Assembly (NCBI RefSeq): GCF_008807415.1
Contig: NZ_CP043626.1
Coordinates: 3,596,001-3,660,000 of the forward strand
Origin: Pseudomonas denitrificans (nom. rej.)
GTDB taxonomy: Bacteria; Pseudomonadota; Gammaproteobacteria; Pseudomonadales; Pseudomonadaceae
Reading direction: 5' to 3'
Length of the DNA stretch: 64,000 nucleotides
Shown here: positions 23,524-32,000 of the stretch, piece after piece
Layout of the letters: each line of letters begins with the position of its first letter
How positions within the stretch are numbered: the first letter of the stretch is position 1
Made by a program: the position numbers and the translations under genes
The notes under the pieces: generated by a model
The model's input: the letters and a program-made list of their open reading frames with translations, nothing else
What the model was told of the DNA's origin: nothing
Database searches by the model: none

Positions 23524-23763
23524 TCAGCGCCGCGAGCTATCGCGGCGCAGTTCGGCGAGGTGGTCGGCCAGGCGTTCCGAGTCGGGTCGCGGCGGGTCCG
23601 GCAGCAGGCGCAGGGTGGCCTGGGCCAGACGCATCTGTCGCAGATAGCGCCGGCAGTTGCGGCACAGCAGCAGGTGCCGGCGCAGCGCCAGCTTCTCGCG
23701 CCAGCCCAGCTGCTCGTCCAGCAGGTCGCTGGAGCGTGCCACCAGTTCCTTGCAGGTCAGCAT
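23524..23763 (-). CDS. Zinc-finger anti-sigma factor
   Basis: A 79-residue cytosolic protein with the zinc-binding anti-sigma pattern: MLTCKELVARSSDLLDEQL, then HLLLCRNCRRYL, which is the His-x3-Cys-x2-Cys core. It lacks a membrane span, so it is a soluble ZAS-type factor rather than a transmembrane one. It overlaps the sigma gene by seven bases and is the third gene of the fabH-like/sigma/anti-sigma operon. It probably holds the ECF sigma factor inactive until a redox or zinc signal releases it. Confidence 0.85.
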   Translation of the reverse strand: MLTCKELVARSSDLLDEQLGWREKLALRRHLLLCRNCRRYLRQMRLAQATLRLLPDPPRPDSERLADHLAELRRDSSRR

Positions 23764-24365
23764 TCCCCGGTCTCCTCGAAGTGCTCCACGGTGGCAAACA
23801 CCTTCAGCCGCGCACGGTGCAACAGCACCCGGACATTGGAGAGCGAAACATCCAGCAGATTACAGATCTCCTCCAACTCCAGTCCCTGGCGTTCGCGCAG
23901 CAGCAATACGCTGCGCTGCAGTTCGGAGAGGCTGAGCAGGGTCTTCTCCAGGCACTGCCGCAGTTCATCCTCGGCCAGCAAGGCTTCGGGCGAGTCCTCG
24001 TGCCAGGCCAGCGGCGCCGGGCTCCAGTGGCCGTCGGCGGCGAAGCGGGTTTCGTCGAGGCTGCCGTGGGGCGCAGGCAGGTCGTCAAGCGAAACGTCAC
24101 GGCGGACCTTGCGCAGGCGGGATTTGGCGGTATTGGCGGTGATGGTCAGCAGCCACGTCTTGAGGCTGGAGCGCCCCTGGAAGCCGTCCAGGTTGCGCAC
24201 CGCGGCGAGCCAGGCGTCCTGCACCACTTCATCGGCATGAGCGGCGCCGACGATGGCGATGGCCACGGCGCGCATCGCACCCTGGTAGTTGGCTACCAGG
24301 GTGCGGAAGGCCTGCTGGTCACCGGCCAGCAGGCGCGACAACAGCTCGCTGTCGTCGGCGGGCAC
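23757..24365 (-). CDS. ECF-family RNA polymerase sigma factor
   Basis: A 202-residue sigma-70 factor with region 2 (FRTLVANYQGAMRAVAIAIV, then DEVVQDAWLAAVRNLDGFQG and LKTWLLTITANTAKSRLR) and region 4 (LLSLSELQRSVLLLRERQGL and LDVSLSNVRVLLHRARLK). The start is GTG 24365, two bases after the stop of the fabH-like gene, so it depends on that transcript. The downstream anti-sigma overlaps. In PAO1 I recall this as the PA3285 sigma next to PA3286. Its regulon is unknown; lipid or membrane stress is a guess from the operon. Confidence 0.92.
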   Translation of the reverse strand: MPADDSELLSRLLAGDQQAFRTLVANYQGAMRAVAIAIVGAAHADEVVQDAWLAAVRNLDGFQGRSSLKTWLLTITANTAKSRLRKVRRDVSLDDLPAPHGSLDETRFAADGHWSPAPLAWHEDSPEALLAEDELRQCLEKTLLSLSELQRSVLLLRERQGLELEEICNLLDVSLSNVRVLLHRARLKVFATVEHFEETGEC

Positions 24366-24367
24366 GA

Positions 24368-25489
24368 TCAGCGCTTGCGCAGGATCACGCTGCCGATGGA
24401 GTAGCCGGCGCCGAAGGAGCTCAGCACGCCGATGGAGCCGGCGGGCAGGTCGTCCTGGTACTTGTGGAAGGCGATGACCGAACCGGCGGAGCTGGTGTTG
24501 GCGTAGGTATCGAGGATCACCGGTGCTTCGTGGGCCTCGGCGTCACGGCCGATCAGCTTGCGGGTGATCAGCAGGTTCATGTTCAGGTTGGCCTGGTGCA
24601 GCCAGTAGCGCTTCACGTCGCTGACCGGGATGTCGTTCTGCGCCAGGTGTTCGCCGATCAGCTCGGCCACCATCGGGCAGACGTCCTTGAACACCTTGCG
24701 GCCTTCCTGCACGAACAGCTTGTCACGGCTGCCGATGCCCTCTTCCGCGGCGCGGTTGAGGAAGCCGAAGTTGTTGCGGATGTTGTTGGAGAACTGGGTC
24801 AGCAGCTTGGTGCTGACCACGTCGAACTGGTGCTCGCTGGTGGCCTGGTCGGCACGCTCGATGACCACGGCGGTGGCCGCGTCGCCGAAGATGAAGTGGC
24901 TGTCGCGGTCGCGGAAGTTCAGGTGGCCGGTGCAGATTTCCGGGTTGACCATGAGGATCGCGCGGGCCTGGCCCAGTTGCACGCTGTTCACGGCGGCCTG
25001 GATGCCGAAGGTGGCCGAGGAGCAGGCGACGTTCATGTCATAGCCGAAGCCCTGGATGCCGAGGGCAGCCTGCACTTCGATGGCCACGGCCGGGTAGGCC
25101 CGCTGCAGGTTGGAGCAGGCGACGATCACCCCGTCGATGTCTTCGGGGGTGCGGCCGGCACGCTGCAGGGCCTGCTTGGCGGCGGCAGTCGCCATCTCGC
25201 AGAGGATGCCCCAGTCTTCGTTGGAGCGCTCCGGAATGCGCGGCGCCATGCGCTGCGGATCGAGGATGCCTTCCTTGTTCACCACGAAGCGGCTCTTGAT
25301 ACCGGAAGCCTTTTCGATGAACGCCGAGCTGGACTCGGACAGTGCTTCGACTTCGCCCCTGGCGATGGCTTCGGCATTCTGCTCGTTGTGACTGCGGACG
25401 TAGCTGTTGAAGGATTCCACCAGTTCATCGTTGGAGATGCTGAACGGCGGGGTATACAGGCCGGTTCCGCTGATCACGACTTTATGCAC
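24368..25489 (-). CDS. FabH-like beta-ketoacyl-ACP synthase (PA3286-type)
   Basis: A 373-residue condensing enzyme. The catalytic triad is visible: Cys156 in NVACSSATFG, His in YWLHQANLNM and Asn in DTYANTSSAGS. It is longer than standard FabH (about 317 residues). In P. aeruginosa the homologue PA3286 joins octanoyl-CoA from beta-oxidation to malonyl-ACP, feeding fatty acid synthesis directly. GTG 25489 was chosen because AGAGGA lies six bases upstream; a TTG at 25507 lacks it. It heads an operon with an ECF sigma and its anti-sigma, an unusual link of lipid synthesis with transcription control. Confidence 0.88.
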   Translation of the reverse strand: MHKVVISGTGLYTPPFSISNDELVESFNSYVRSHNEQNAEAIARGEVEALSESSSAFIEKASGIKSRFVVNKEGILDPQRMAPRIPERSNEDWGILCEMATAAAKQALQRAGRTPEDIDGVIVACSNLQRAYPAVAIEVQAALGIQGFGYDMNVACSSATFGIQAAVNSVQLGQARAILMVNPEICTGHLNFRDRDSHFIFGDAATAVVIERADQATSEHQFDVVSTKLLTQFSNNIRNNFGFLNRAAEEGIGSRDKLFVQEGRKVFKDVCPMVAELIGEHLAQNDIPVSDVKRYWLHQANLNMNLLITRKLIGRDAEAHEAPVILDTYANTSSAGSVIAFHKYQDDLPAGSIGVLSSFGAGYSIGSVILRKR

Positions 25490-25913
25490 GGTCAATCCTC
25501 TTCTCAATCTGCGCCGCCGGGCCGGGCGGCAAGGTTAGGCATCAAGGTGCCCGCCCATTGGCCGGCACTGGATATTCGTCGCTCCGCGTCCTGGCGCGAA
25601 GGCTTCGGGATGGCGATCCCCGCAACAGGGCAGTGTGCCACTCCCACCGACGGTGGGCACCTTTGCCCGCCCGGCGGTTTGCGGTTTCACCCCAGGTGCA
25701 ACCGCTGATCGCTGATTATGCTGCAATTTTCGCCGAAAAGTCGCCGTGCGAGGGCGGCATTTGCGCAAGATCATGGACATAAATCACGCCACGCCTGCCC
25801 TGGAGCAACGGATTGAAATTTTCCACCGGCACCATAGGGACAGTGTTGGCGCGCCCAGGCGCGCCAGTCCTTATCCTTCAGTGCATTCCCGACTTTGCCA
25901 AGGAGACTTCAGG
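25490..25913. other. Divergent intergenic region, fabH-like / ankyrin gene
   Basis: About 420 bases without a convincing gene. The part next to the fabH-like gene is GC-rich and the middle (25690-25740) is more AT-rich. Open frames here run without ribosome sites and are out of character with Pseudomonas codon use. No hairpin or known operator was recognised. Confidence 0.45.
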
Positions 25914-26426
25914 ATGAGTGCCGCGAACCGCCCGGAAATGGACGAACAGACCCTGGAATTCGCCAATCAGGTGATCGACCTGGCCCGCCAGGGTGATACC
26001 CCGCGCCTGACCGAACTGCTGCAGCAGGGCCTGCCGGCCAACCTGCGCAACCACAAGGGCGACAGCTTGCTGATGCTGGCCAGCTATTACGGCCACCACG
26101 ACACCGTTGGCGTGCTGCTCGATCACGGCGCCGACCCGAACCTGCGCAACAACGCCGGGCAGACGCCGCTGGCCGGGGCCGCCTTCAAGGGCGATCTGGA
26201 GATGGTTCGCCTGCTGCTCAGCCGGGGCGCACAGGTCGAAGGAGCATCGCCCGACGGCAAGACCGCGCTGATGATGGCAGCCATGTTCAATCGCCCGGAG
26301 ATCGTCCGCTGCCTGCTGGAACACGGCGCCGACCGCGAGGCCCGCGACGCCAGCGGCCTGACGGCGCTGGCCGCGGCGAAGATGATGGGCGCGGCCGATA
26401 CCCTGGCATTGCTCGAAGCCGCCTGA
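25914..26426 (+). CDS. Ankyrin-repeat protein
   Basis: A 170-residue cytosolic protein made of an N-terminal helix pair and about four ankyrin repeats (KGDSLLMLASYYGHHDTVGV, AGQTPLAGAAFKGDLEMVRL, DGKTALMMAAMFNRPEIVRC, SGLTALAAAKMMG). Each unit has the L..A...G/N...V..LL pattern. It probably works as a protein-binding scaffold; no partner is known. ATG 25914 follows AAGGAG with eight-base spacing. The longer frame from 25746 lacks a ribosome site and is rejected. Ends one base from the convergent LysR stop. Confidence 0.92.
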   Translation: MSAANRPEMDEQTLEFANQVIDLARQGDTPRLTELLQQGLPANLRNHKGDSLLMLASYYGHHDTVGVLLDHGADPNLRNNAGQTPLAGAAFKGDLEMVRLLLSRGAQVEGASPDGKTALMMAAMFNRPEIVRCLLEHGADREARDASGLTALAAAKMMGAADTLALLEAA

Positions 26427-26427
26427 G

Positions 26428-27330
26428 TCAGTCGATGCGCACGTGCTCGGCGAGGAAGTCGAGCACCGCGCGCACCCGCGCCGGCAGGTGGCCCGGCTTG
26501 CCCAGGTAGAGCGCGTGCATGGGTTTGCGGTCGCCAGGATTGAAGTCCTCCAGCACCGCCACCAGCCGTCCAGCAGCGATATCCTCGCGTACCTGGAATT
26601 CTGCCAGCCGCGCCAGCCCCAGCCCGGCCAGCGCCAGATGACGCACGCTGTCGCCGTCGCTGGCCAGCAGGTTGCCGCTGGGCTCGGGGGCATCCGCCGG
26701 CTTGTCCAGGAATGGCCAGTCCGGCTCGACGCGCCGGTAGCTGAAACCCACGCAGTTGTGCTCGCCCAGCTCGCGCGGATGCTGCGGCGCAGCGTGCCGC
26801 GCCAGATACTCGGGCGCGGCGACAATCTTGTGTCCGGACTCCCCCAGCGAACGCGCCACCAACCGCGAGTCCCGCAGTGGGCCGCTGCGCACGGCGACAT
26901 CAGCACGCACTTCCAGCAGGTCCACCACTTCATCGGTCAGTTGCAGGTCGAGACTGACGCCCGGATAGCGCTCGAAGAACAGCGGCAGCGCCGGGATGAG
27001 GAACTGCCGGCCCACCGGCAGGTTGCAACTGATGCGCACCCTGCCCTGCGGCTCGGCACTGACCGAAGCCTCGCGTTCGGCTTCATCCAGATCGGCAAGG
27101 ATGCGCAGGCTGCGTTCGTAGAACGCCGCGCCTTCAGCCGTGAGCTGCTGGCGCCGAGTGGAACGGTTGAACAGCCGCGCGCCGAGGCGATCCTCCAGGC
27201 GCGCCACCAGCTTGCTCACTGCCGAGGGCGTCATCCCGCACTGCTGCGCGGCGGCAGTAAAACCGCCGGTTTCCACCACGCGGATGAACACTTCCATTTC
27301 GCCGAAGCGGTTGACGTCAGGGCGGGCCAT
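26428..27330 (-). CDS. LysR-family transcriptional regulator
   Basis: A 300-residue regulator with an N-terminal winged HTH (FIRVVETGGFTAAAQQCGMT, then SAVSKLVARLEDRLGARLF) and a periplasmic-binding-like effector domain. It is divergent from the MFS transporter at 27434, with 103 bases between them, so it most likely controls that pump. LysR proteins commonly repress or activate adjacent divergent genes in response to a small molecule. The effector is unknown. ATG 27330 is the natural start. Confidence 0.92.
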   Translation of the reverse strand: MARPDVNRFGEMEVFIRVVETGGFTAAAQQCGMTPSAVSKLVARLEDRLGARLFNRSTRRQQLTAEGAAFYERSLRILADLDEAEREASVSAEPQGRVRISCNLPVGRQFLIPALPLFFERYPGVSLDLQLTDEVVDLLEVRADVAVRSGPLRDSRLVARSLGESGHKIVAAPEYLARHAAPQHPRELGEHNCVGFSYRRVEPDWPFLDKPADAPEPSGNLLASDGDSVRHLALAGLGLARLAEFQVREDIAAGRLVAVLEDFNPGDRKPMHALYLGKPGHLPARVRAVLDFLAEHVRID

Positions 27331-27433
27331 ATTGAATTCAATTCACAGGTGATTTGCTTACAAGCAGTCTATATCAGCAATACGCACGGGGATAAGGTGG
27401 CGGCCATTCTACGAATCATCCGGGAGAGCCCAC

Positions 27434-28618
27434 GTGCCCATTGCCTTGTACGCCTTGACCGCCGGTGCCTTTGGCATCGGCGTTACCGAATTCGTGATCA
27501 TGGGATTGCTGCTGGAGGTCGGCCATGATTTCGGCGTCTCCATCTCCGCCGCCGGCCTGCTGATTTCCGGCTACGCGCTGGGCGTAGTGCTCGGCGCGCC
27601 GCTGCTCACAGCCCTCACCGCGCGCTGGCCGCAACGCCGCACCCTGCTCGGGCTGATGGTGATCTTCACCCTCGGCAACCTCGCCTGTGCCCTGGCGCCG
27701 GATTACGCCACGCTGATGGCGGCGCGGGTGCTGACCTCCTTCGCCCATGGCACCTTCTTCGGCGTCGGTTCGGTGGTCGCCACCAGCCTGGTGCCGGCCG
27801 AACGCCGCGCCTCGGCCATCGCGCTGATGTTCACCGGCCTCACCGTCGCCACCATCCTCGGCGTGCCGTTGGGCACCTGGCTCGGTCAGCTCTATGGCTG
27901 GCGTGCGGCTTTCTGGGTGGTGACCGGCATTGGCCTGTTGGCCCTGGCGATCCTGGCGATCTACCTGCCGCGCCACAGCGCACCGCCGGCCGCCGGCAAC
28001 CTGCGTGATGACTTCCGCGTGCTGAAGCGCCCGGCCGTGCTGCTCGGCCTGCTGACCACCGTGCTCGGCTTCGGCGGTGTGTTCACCGTGTTCAGCTATG
28101 TGTCGCCGCTGCTGACCCGCCTCGCCGGCTTCTCCGAAAGTGCGGTGTCGCCGGTGCTGCTGGTGTTCGGCGGCGGCCTGGTGCTGGGCAACCTGCTGGG
28201 CGGCAGGCTCGCCGACCGCAAACTGGTGCCCGCCCTGCTCGGCAGCCTGGTCGCGCTGGCGGTGGTCATGGGCCTGATGAGCTTCGCGCTGGAGAACCGG
28301 ATTGCCGTGGTGATCTTCATCGCCCTGCTCGGCGCCGCCGGGTTCGCCACCGTGCCGCCGCTGCAGATGTGGGTGCTGGAGAAGGCCCACGGCGCCGGCC
28401 AGAGCGTCGCGGCCAGCTTCAACATCGCCGCCTTCAACCTGGGTAACGCCCTGGGTGCCGGGCTTGGCGGCATGACCATCGACCACGGCCCCGGCCTCGC
28501 CGCGCTGCCCTGGGTCGGCGCCATGCTGCCGGTGGCAGCCATCATCACGGCGTTGCTGTGCCTGCGTCTGGAACGTGAACCGGCGATGCTGGCCGCGACC
28601 GTCCAGCAGGCCCGGTGA
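27434..28618 (+). CDS. MFS efflux transporter (DHA1/AraJ type)
   Basis: A 394-residue, 12-span major facilitator protein. It has the N-terminal ALTAGAFGIGVTEFVIMGLL, a motif-A-like loop after span 2 (ALTARWPQRRTLL) and a second in the other half (GGRLADRKLVPALL), typical of DHA1 drug/sugar exporters. The start is GTG 27434 with GGGAGA upstream. A LysR gene is divergent and likely its regulator. A terminator follows. The substrate may be a sugar or a small toxic compound. Confidence 0.92.
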   Translation: MPIALYALTAGAFGIGVTEFVIMGLLLEVGHDFGVSISAAGLLISGYALGVVLGAPLLTALTARWPQRRTLLGLMVIFTLGNLACALAPDYATLMAARVLTSFAHGTFFGVGSVVATSLVPAERRASAIALMFTGLTVATILGVPLGTWLGQLYGWRAAFWVVTGIGLLALAILAIYLPRHSAPPAAGNLRDDFRVLKRPAVLLGLLTTVLGFGGVFTVFSYVSPLLTRLAGFSESAVSPVLLVFGGGLVLGNLLGGRLADRKLVPALLGSLVALAVVMGLMSFALENRIAVVIFIALLGAAGFATVPPLQMWVLEKAHGAGQSVAASFNIAAFNLGNALGAGLGGMTIDHGPGLAALPWVGAMLPVAAIITALLCLRLEREPAMLAATVQQAR

Positions 28619-28645
28619 ACGATCGGCGACACCTGACTGTCGAGG

Positions 28646-28680
28646 AAAGGGGCGCGCAAAGTCGCGCCCCTTTCTTTTAT
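28646..28680 (+). terminator. Terminator after the MFS gene
   Basis: Perfect 11-bp stem AAAGGGGCGCG/CGCGCCCCTTT (28646-28656 with 28663-28673), then CTTTTAT. Confidence 0.92.
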
Positions 28681-28705
28681 CCACCGACGGAGGACTCGCC
28701 CACCC

Positions 28706-29749
28706 ATGCTGGTTTCGCTTCAGGCACTGCGGGCACTGGCCGCCTGGCTGGTGGTGTTCCATCACTTCATGCAAGTGTTCTTCGACTTCCGCGCCGACAG
28801 CCTCGGCGGCAAGCTCCTCTCCACCCGCGGCCAGGTCGGGGTGGACATCTTCTTCGTCCTCAGCGGCTTCGTGATCCACCTCTCCAGCGCCGGCCGGCCG
28901 ATATCGCCAGTGACCTTCCTGGTCCAGCGCCTGGCCCGTGTCGCCCCGGCCTACTGGCTGTACACGGCGATCACCGCCCTGATCATCTATGCCTTCGCCG
29001 ACGTGATGCCGATCTACGGCGTCGGCGGCAAATCGCTGCTGCTCTCGCTGCTGTTCATCCCCAGCGAAAACCCCGGTGGTTTCGGTCTGTACCCGGTGCT
29101 GCCGGTGGGCTGGACGCTGAATTTCGAGATGCTTTTCTACGGCCTGTTCGCCCTCTCCTTCCTGGTCGCCGAGCGCTGGCGCCCCTGGCTGGTGACGGCG
29201 CTGGTGCTGCTGGTGGCGCAGGTGCTGGCGCGCGAACCCTGGCTCAGCAACTTCTACCGAAATCCGATCATCTTCGAGTTTCTCCTCGGCCTGGGCCTGG
29301 CGGCGCTGTACCGGCGCGGCTGGCTGAACCTGCCCCGGCCGCTGGCCCTGCTGATGGCTGCCGTGGCGGTGACGACCATCGCGGCGTTCCCCGCCGATCA
29401 TCCCTGGCGCCTGCTGACCTGGGGCCTGCCTGCCGCCACGCTGCTGGCCGCGTGTGTGGCACTGGAGCCGCTGTTCGAGCGCAGCAAAGTGCTGCATGCG
29501 CTGGGCGACTGGTCCTATTCGGTGTACCTGCTGCACGTGATCGTGCTCTGGCTGGCCGCCTACTGGCTGCATGAGCGGCTGGGCCTGACGCCCTATCAGA
29601 CGCTGAGCGTCGCCGTACCGGCGATCCTGCTACTGTCCTGGCTGAGCTACGAATGGGTGGAACGGAAGATGGCGCGCCAGGTGCGCACGGCCTATGCGCG
29701 CCTCACCGAGCCGCTGGCGGCGAAGCGGACTCAGGCCGGGTCGCTGTAG
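28706..29749 (+). CDS. Acyltransferase 3 family membrane protein
   Basis: A 347-residue integral membrane acyltransferase with about ten spans. The family opening is clear: SLQALRALAAWLVVFHHFMQ, with the conserved R-A-x-A-x-x-x-V-x-x-x-H, then GVDIFFVLSGFVIH and FLVQRLARVAPAYWLY. These enzymes O-acylate surface sugars or lipids such as LPS O-antigen, capsule or exopolysaccharide. No sugar gene cluster is next to it, so the target is unknown. ATG 28706 lies after an upstream terminator. Its 3' end overlaps the convergent diguanylate cyclase by 19 bases. Confidence 0.9.
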   Translation: MLVSLQALRALAAWLVVFHHFMQVFFDFRADSLGGKLLSTRGQVGVDIFFVLSGFVIHLSSAGRPISPVTFLVQRLARVAPAYWLYTAITALIIYAFADVMPIYGVGGKSLLLSLLFIPSENPGGFGLYPVLPVGWTLNFEMLFYGLFALSFLVAERWRPWLVTALVLLVAQVLAREPWLSNFYRNPIIFEFLLGLGLAALYRRGWLNLPRPLALLMAAVAVTTIAAFPADHPWRLLTWGLPAATLLAACVALEPLFERSKVLHALGDWSYSVYLLHVIVLWLAAYWLHERLGLTPYQTLSVAVPAILLLSWLSYEWVERKMARQVRTAYARLTEPLAAKRTQAGSL

Positions 29750-30795
29750 ACCAGCCGATTGCGCCCCTCGGCCTTGCCGCGATACAGGCGGCGGTCGGTG
29801 CAGCGGTAGAGTTCATCGGCATCCAGACCGTCGCCCGGCCACTCGGCGAGGCCGAAGGTGGCGGAAATCTCGATGCGCTCCCCGTGGTACATCAGCGGCG
29901 CCTCGTCGATGTCGCGGCGCAGGGATTCCACCAGCGGCTTGGCGTCGAAGCGATCGGTGAAGGGCAGCAGCAGGCCGAACTCCTCGCCGCCCAGCCGGCC
30001 GATCAGGTCGGTGGCGCGCAGGCGGTGGCGCAGTCGGTTGCACAGGTGCTGCAAGGCCTTGTCGCCGGCATCGTGGCCCCACTGGTCGTTGATGTTCTTG
30101 AAGTGATCGACATCCAGCACCACCAGCACCAGCCGCGTCTCATAGCGGGCCGCCTCCTGGATGCAGCGCCTCAGCGCACGCTGGAAGCTCTCGCGGCTGG
30201 CCACGCCGGTCAGCGCATCGGTCAGCGCCAGGTGCCGCAGTTGCTTGTAGGCGGCAGCGCGGCGCTCTTCATAGACGTGCATGAAGGCAATCACCAGCAC
30301 GCCACAGAAGATGCCGTTGCCGATGTCGATCAGCCCCGGTGCATCCAGACGCAGGTGGTTCGCATGCAGGTACATCAGCGTGGCGATCAGCATGAACGGC
30401 ACGGCGAGCAGGAAGCCACGCCACTTGCCCAGCAGCAGGTAGGCCATCACCGGCATCAGGTAGACCCAGACGAAGGCCGACGCCGAGGCGTTGGGCATGA
30501 CGATGATGTAGAGGATGAAACAGAAGGTCGGCAGCAGGTAGGCGATGATCCACGGCACCAGCCGACGCACGCGCTGCAGCCGGTGCGCCGCCCACAGCAG
30601 CAGCCCGCAGGTGACCAGTTCGGCACCCGCCAGCCAGAGATTGCCGGCGAGGTACTGCAGGATCGAGAACAACCCCAGGGTCGCCCCGGTGCAACCGAAG
30701 ATCAGCCGCATCAGCAGGCGATGGTCTGCCTCTTCCAGCCCGGTAGGTCCGGCACTGGAGTCGAACAGATGGTCGGGATCGCTGTTGCGGTGCAT
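29731..30795 (-). CDS. Membrane-bound diguanylate cyclase (GGDEF)
   Basis: A 354-residue protein with about six N-terminal spans (MRLIFGCTGATLGLFSI to IDIGNGIFCGVLVIAFM) and a C-terminal GGDEF domain. The active site reads GRLGGEEFGLL, an allowed GGEEF, with the metal/substrate region VVLDVDHFKNINDQWGHDAG before it. It should be an active cyclic-di-GMP synthase. No RxxD inhibitory site is apparent five residues before GGEEF. ATG 30795 has AAGGAG at eight-base spacing. The membrane part probably senses an unknown signal. Confidence 0.93.
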   Translation of the reverse strand: MHRNSDPDHLFDSSAGPTGLEEADHRLLMRLIFGCTGATLGLFSILQYLAGNLWLAGAELVTCGLLLWAAHRLQRVRRLVPWIIAYLLPTFCFILYIIVMPNASASAFVWVYLMPVMAYLLLGKWRGFLLAVPFMLIATLMYLHANHLRLDAPGLIDIGNGIFCGVLVIAFMHVYEERRAAAYKQLRHLALTDALTGVASRESFQRALRRCIQEAARYETRLVLVVLDVDHFKNINDQWGHDAGDKALQHLCNRLRHRLRATDLIGRLGGEEFGLLLPFTDRFDAKPLVESLRRDIDEAPLMYHGERIEISATFGLAEWPGDGLDADELYRCTDRRLYRGKAEGRNRLVYSDPA

Positions 30796-30970
30796 CAGCC
30801 CTGCTCCTTGGCTCGACCGCCCGGCGGATCGGCCTGAATGGCGGCAATCGGGCACTCCAGCCCGAATCACATTTGCTGAAGACTACTCCAATTTCCTACG
30901 GTGCGTAGCCCAGCCGACGGAAACCGGTCGGATGGGCTAGCCTAGGCTGCATTGTCCATGGAGGAAGTCT

Positions 30971-31390
30971 ATGCGTTCGATCCTTGCCGTCCTGTCCCTG
31001 CTCGCGCTTTCCGGCTGTGCTTCGTACCAGAGCGATGAAGTCCAACCCGTCCCCACCGACCGCCTGCTGGCCTACCAGCAACCGGGCAAGGACAGCGTCA
31101 AGGTCGATGTCACCCGCGACGTGGGCTATATCGGCGGCGGCTGCTTCGTCGCCCTCACCATCGACCATGAAATCACCGCGCGCATCGGCAAGGGTGAGTC
31201 GGCCAGCTTCCACGTACCGGTGGGCAAGCACGTGGTCGGCATCATCGGCGACAAGGACGGCGACGGCCTGTGCAGCAAGGCCATGCTGCGCCGTGAACTG
31301 CTGGTGCCGCTCGAGCCGGGCGGCAACAACGCCTTCCGCATCGTCAGCGACAACCGCACCGGTTTCGACATCAAGCCGGCAGTCGAGTAA
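30971..31390 (+). CDS. Small lipoprotein of unknown function
   Basis: A 139-residue protein with a lipoprotein signal, MRSILAVLSLLALSGC; Cys16 in LSGC would be lipid-modified. The mature part is beta-rich (VDVTRDVGYIGGGCFVAL, then FHVPVGKHVVGIIGDKDGDG). +2 residue is Ala, so outer-membrane sorting is expected. It resembles small DUF-type Pseudomonas lipoproteins of unknown role. It stands alone between the diguanylate cyclase (divergent) and the HIT gene (convergent). Confidence 0.88.
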   Translation: MRSILAVLSLLALSGCASYQSDEVQPVPTDRLLAYQQPGKDSVKVDVTRDVGYIGGGCFVALTIDHEITARIGKGESASFHVPVGKHVVGIIGDKDGDGLCSKAMLRRELLVPLEPGGNNAFRIVSDNRTGFDIKPAVE

Positions 31391-31409
31391 CCGCCGGCAC
31401 AGGTGCGCC

Positions 31410-31847
31410 TCAGCCGTTCAGGCGGGCAACGAGGCGCGCCTGCAGCTTCTCCAGCTCCGCCGCATCGGCCTTGTTCGCCGCGTGGATCCCCAGACCCTCG
31501 CCGGCATAGCGGGGGACGATGTGCACGTGGATGTGGAACACCGTCTGCCCGGCCGGCGCGCCGTTGAACTGGGCGACCTGCACGCCATCGGGGTTGAGCT
31601 CTTCGACGATCACACCGGTCAGGCGCTGCACCACGCGCATTACCTTGGCCAGCGCATCGGGGTCGACTTCGAGGATGTTGCGCGCCGGAGAATGCTTCGG
31701 AATCACCAGGGCGTGGCCGTAGGACTGCGGGAACAGATCGAGGAAGGCAAGCACGTCGTCGTCCTCGTACAGCTTGAAGCAGGGAGCCTCGCCGCGAATG
31801 ATCTGGGCGAAGATGTTCTGCGGATCGTAAGTGCCTTGCAGGCTCAT
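31410..31847 (-). CDS. HIT-family nucleotide hydrolase
   Basis: A 145-residue histidine-triad protein. The catalytic triad HIHVHIVP is present near residue 100, and the N-terminal fold begins NIFAQIIRGEAPCFKLYEDD. HIT proteins hydrolyse AMP-lysine or other nucleotidyl conjugates. The start at 31847 (MSLQGTYDPQ) has AAGGAA upstream; the frame extends to 31874 without a ribosome site. It is convergent with the lipoprotein gene. Confidence 0.93.
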   Translation of the reverse strand: MSLQGTYDPQNIFAQIIRGEAPCFKLYEDDDVLAFLDLFPQSYGHALVIPKHSPARNILEVDPDALAKVMRVVQRLTGVIVEELNPDGVQVAQFNGAPAGQTVFHIHVHIVPRYAGEGLGIHAANKADAAELEKLQARLVARLNG

Positions 31848-32000
31848 GCTGGGTTCCTTGTCTGGTGACCGCATCGGGGCCGGTTGCTTGTCTATGGGCC
31901 CGCACCATACCGGTTTGTCGCGCGCGGGTCATGACCGTGGCCACGCAGAGGGCTATCCTGAGGGCCGACTCAAGATCCCGCTCACCTGACCGGAGTATGC

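Noticed and set aside
27416..29572. 718-codon minus-strand frame opposite the MFS and acyltransferase genes
   Set aside because: Gln/His/Arg/Gly-rich shadow without domains, crossing a terminator.
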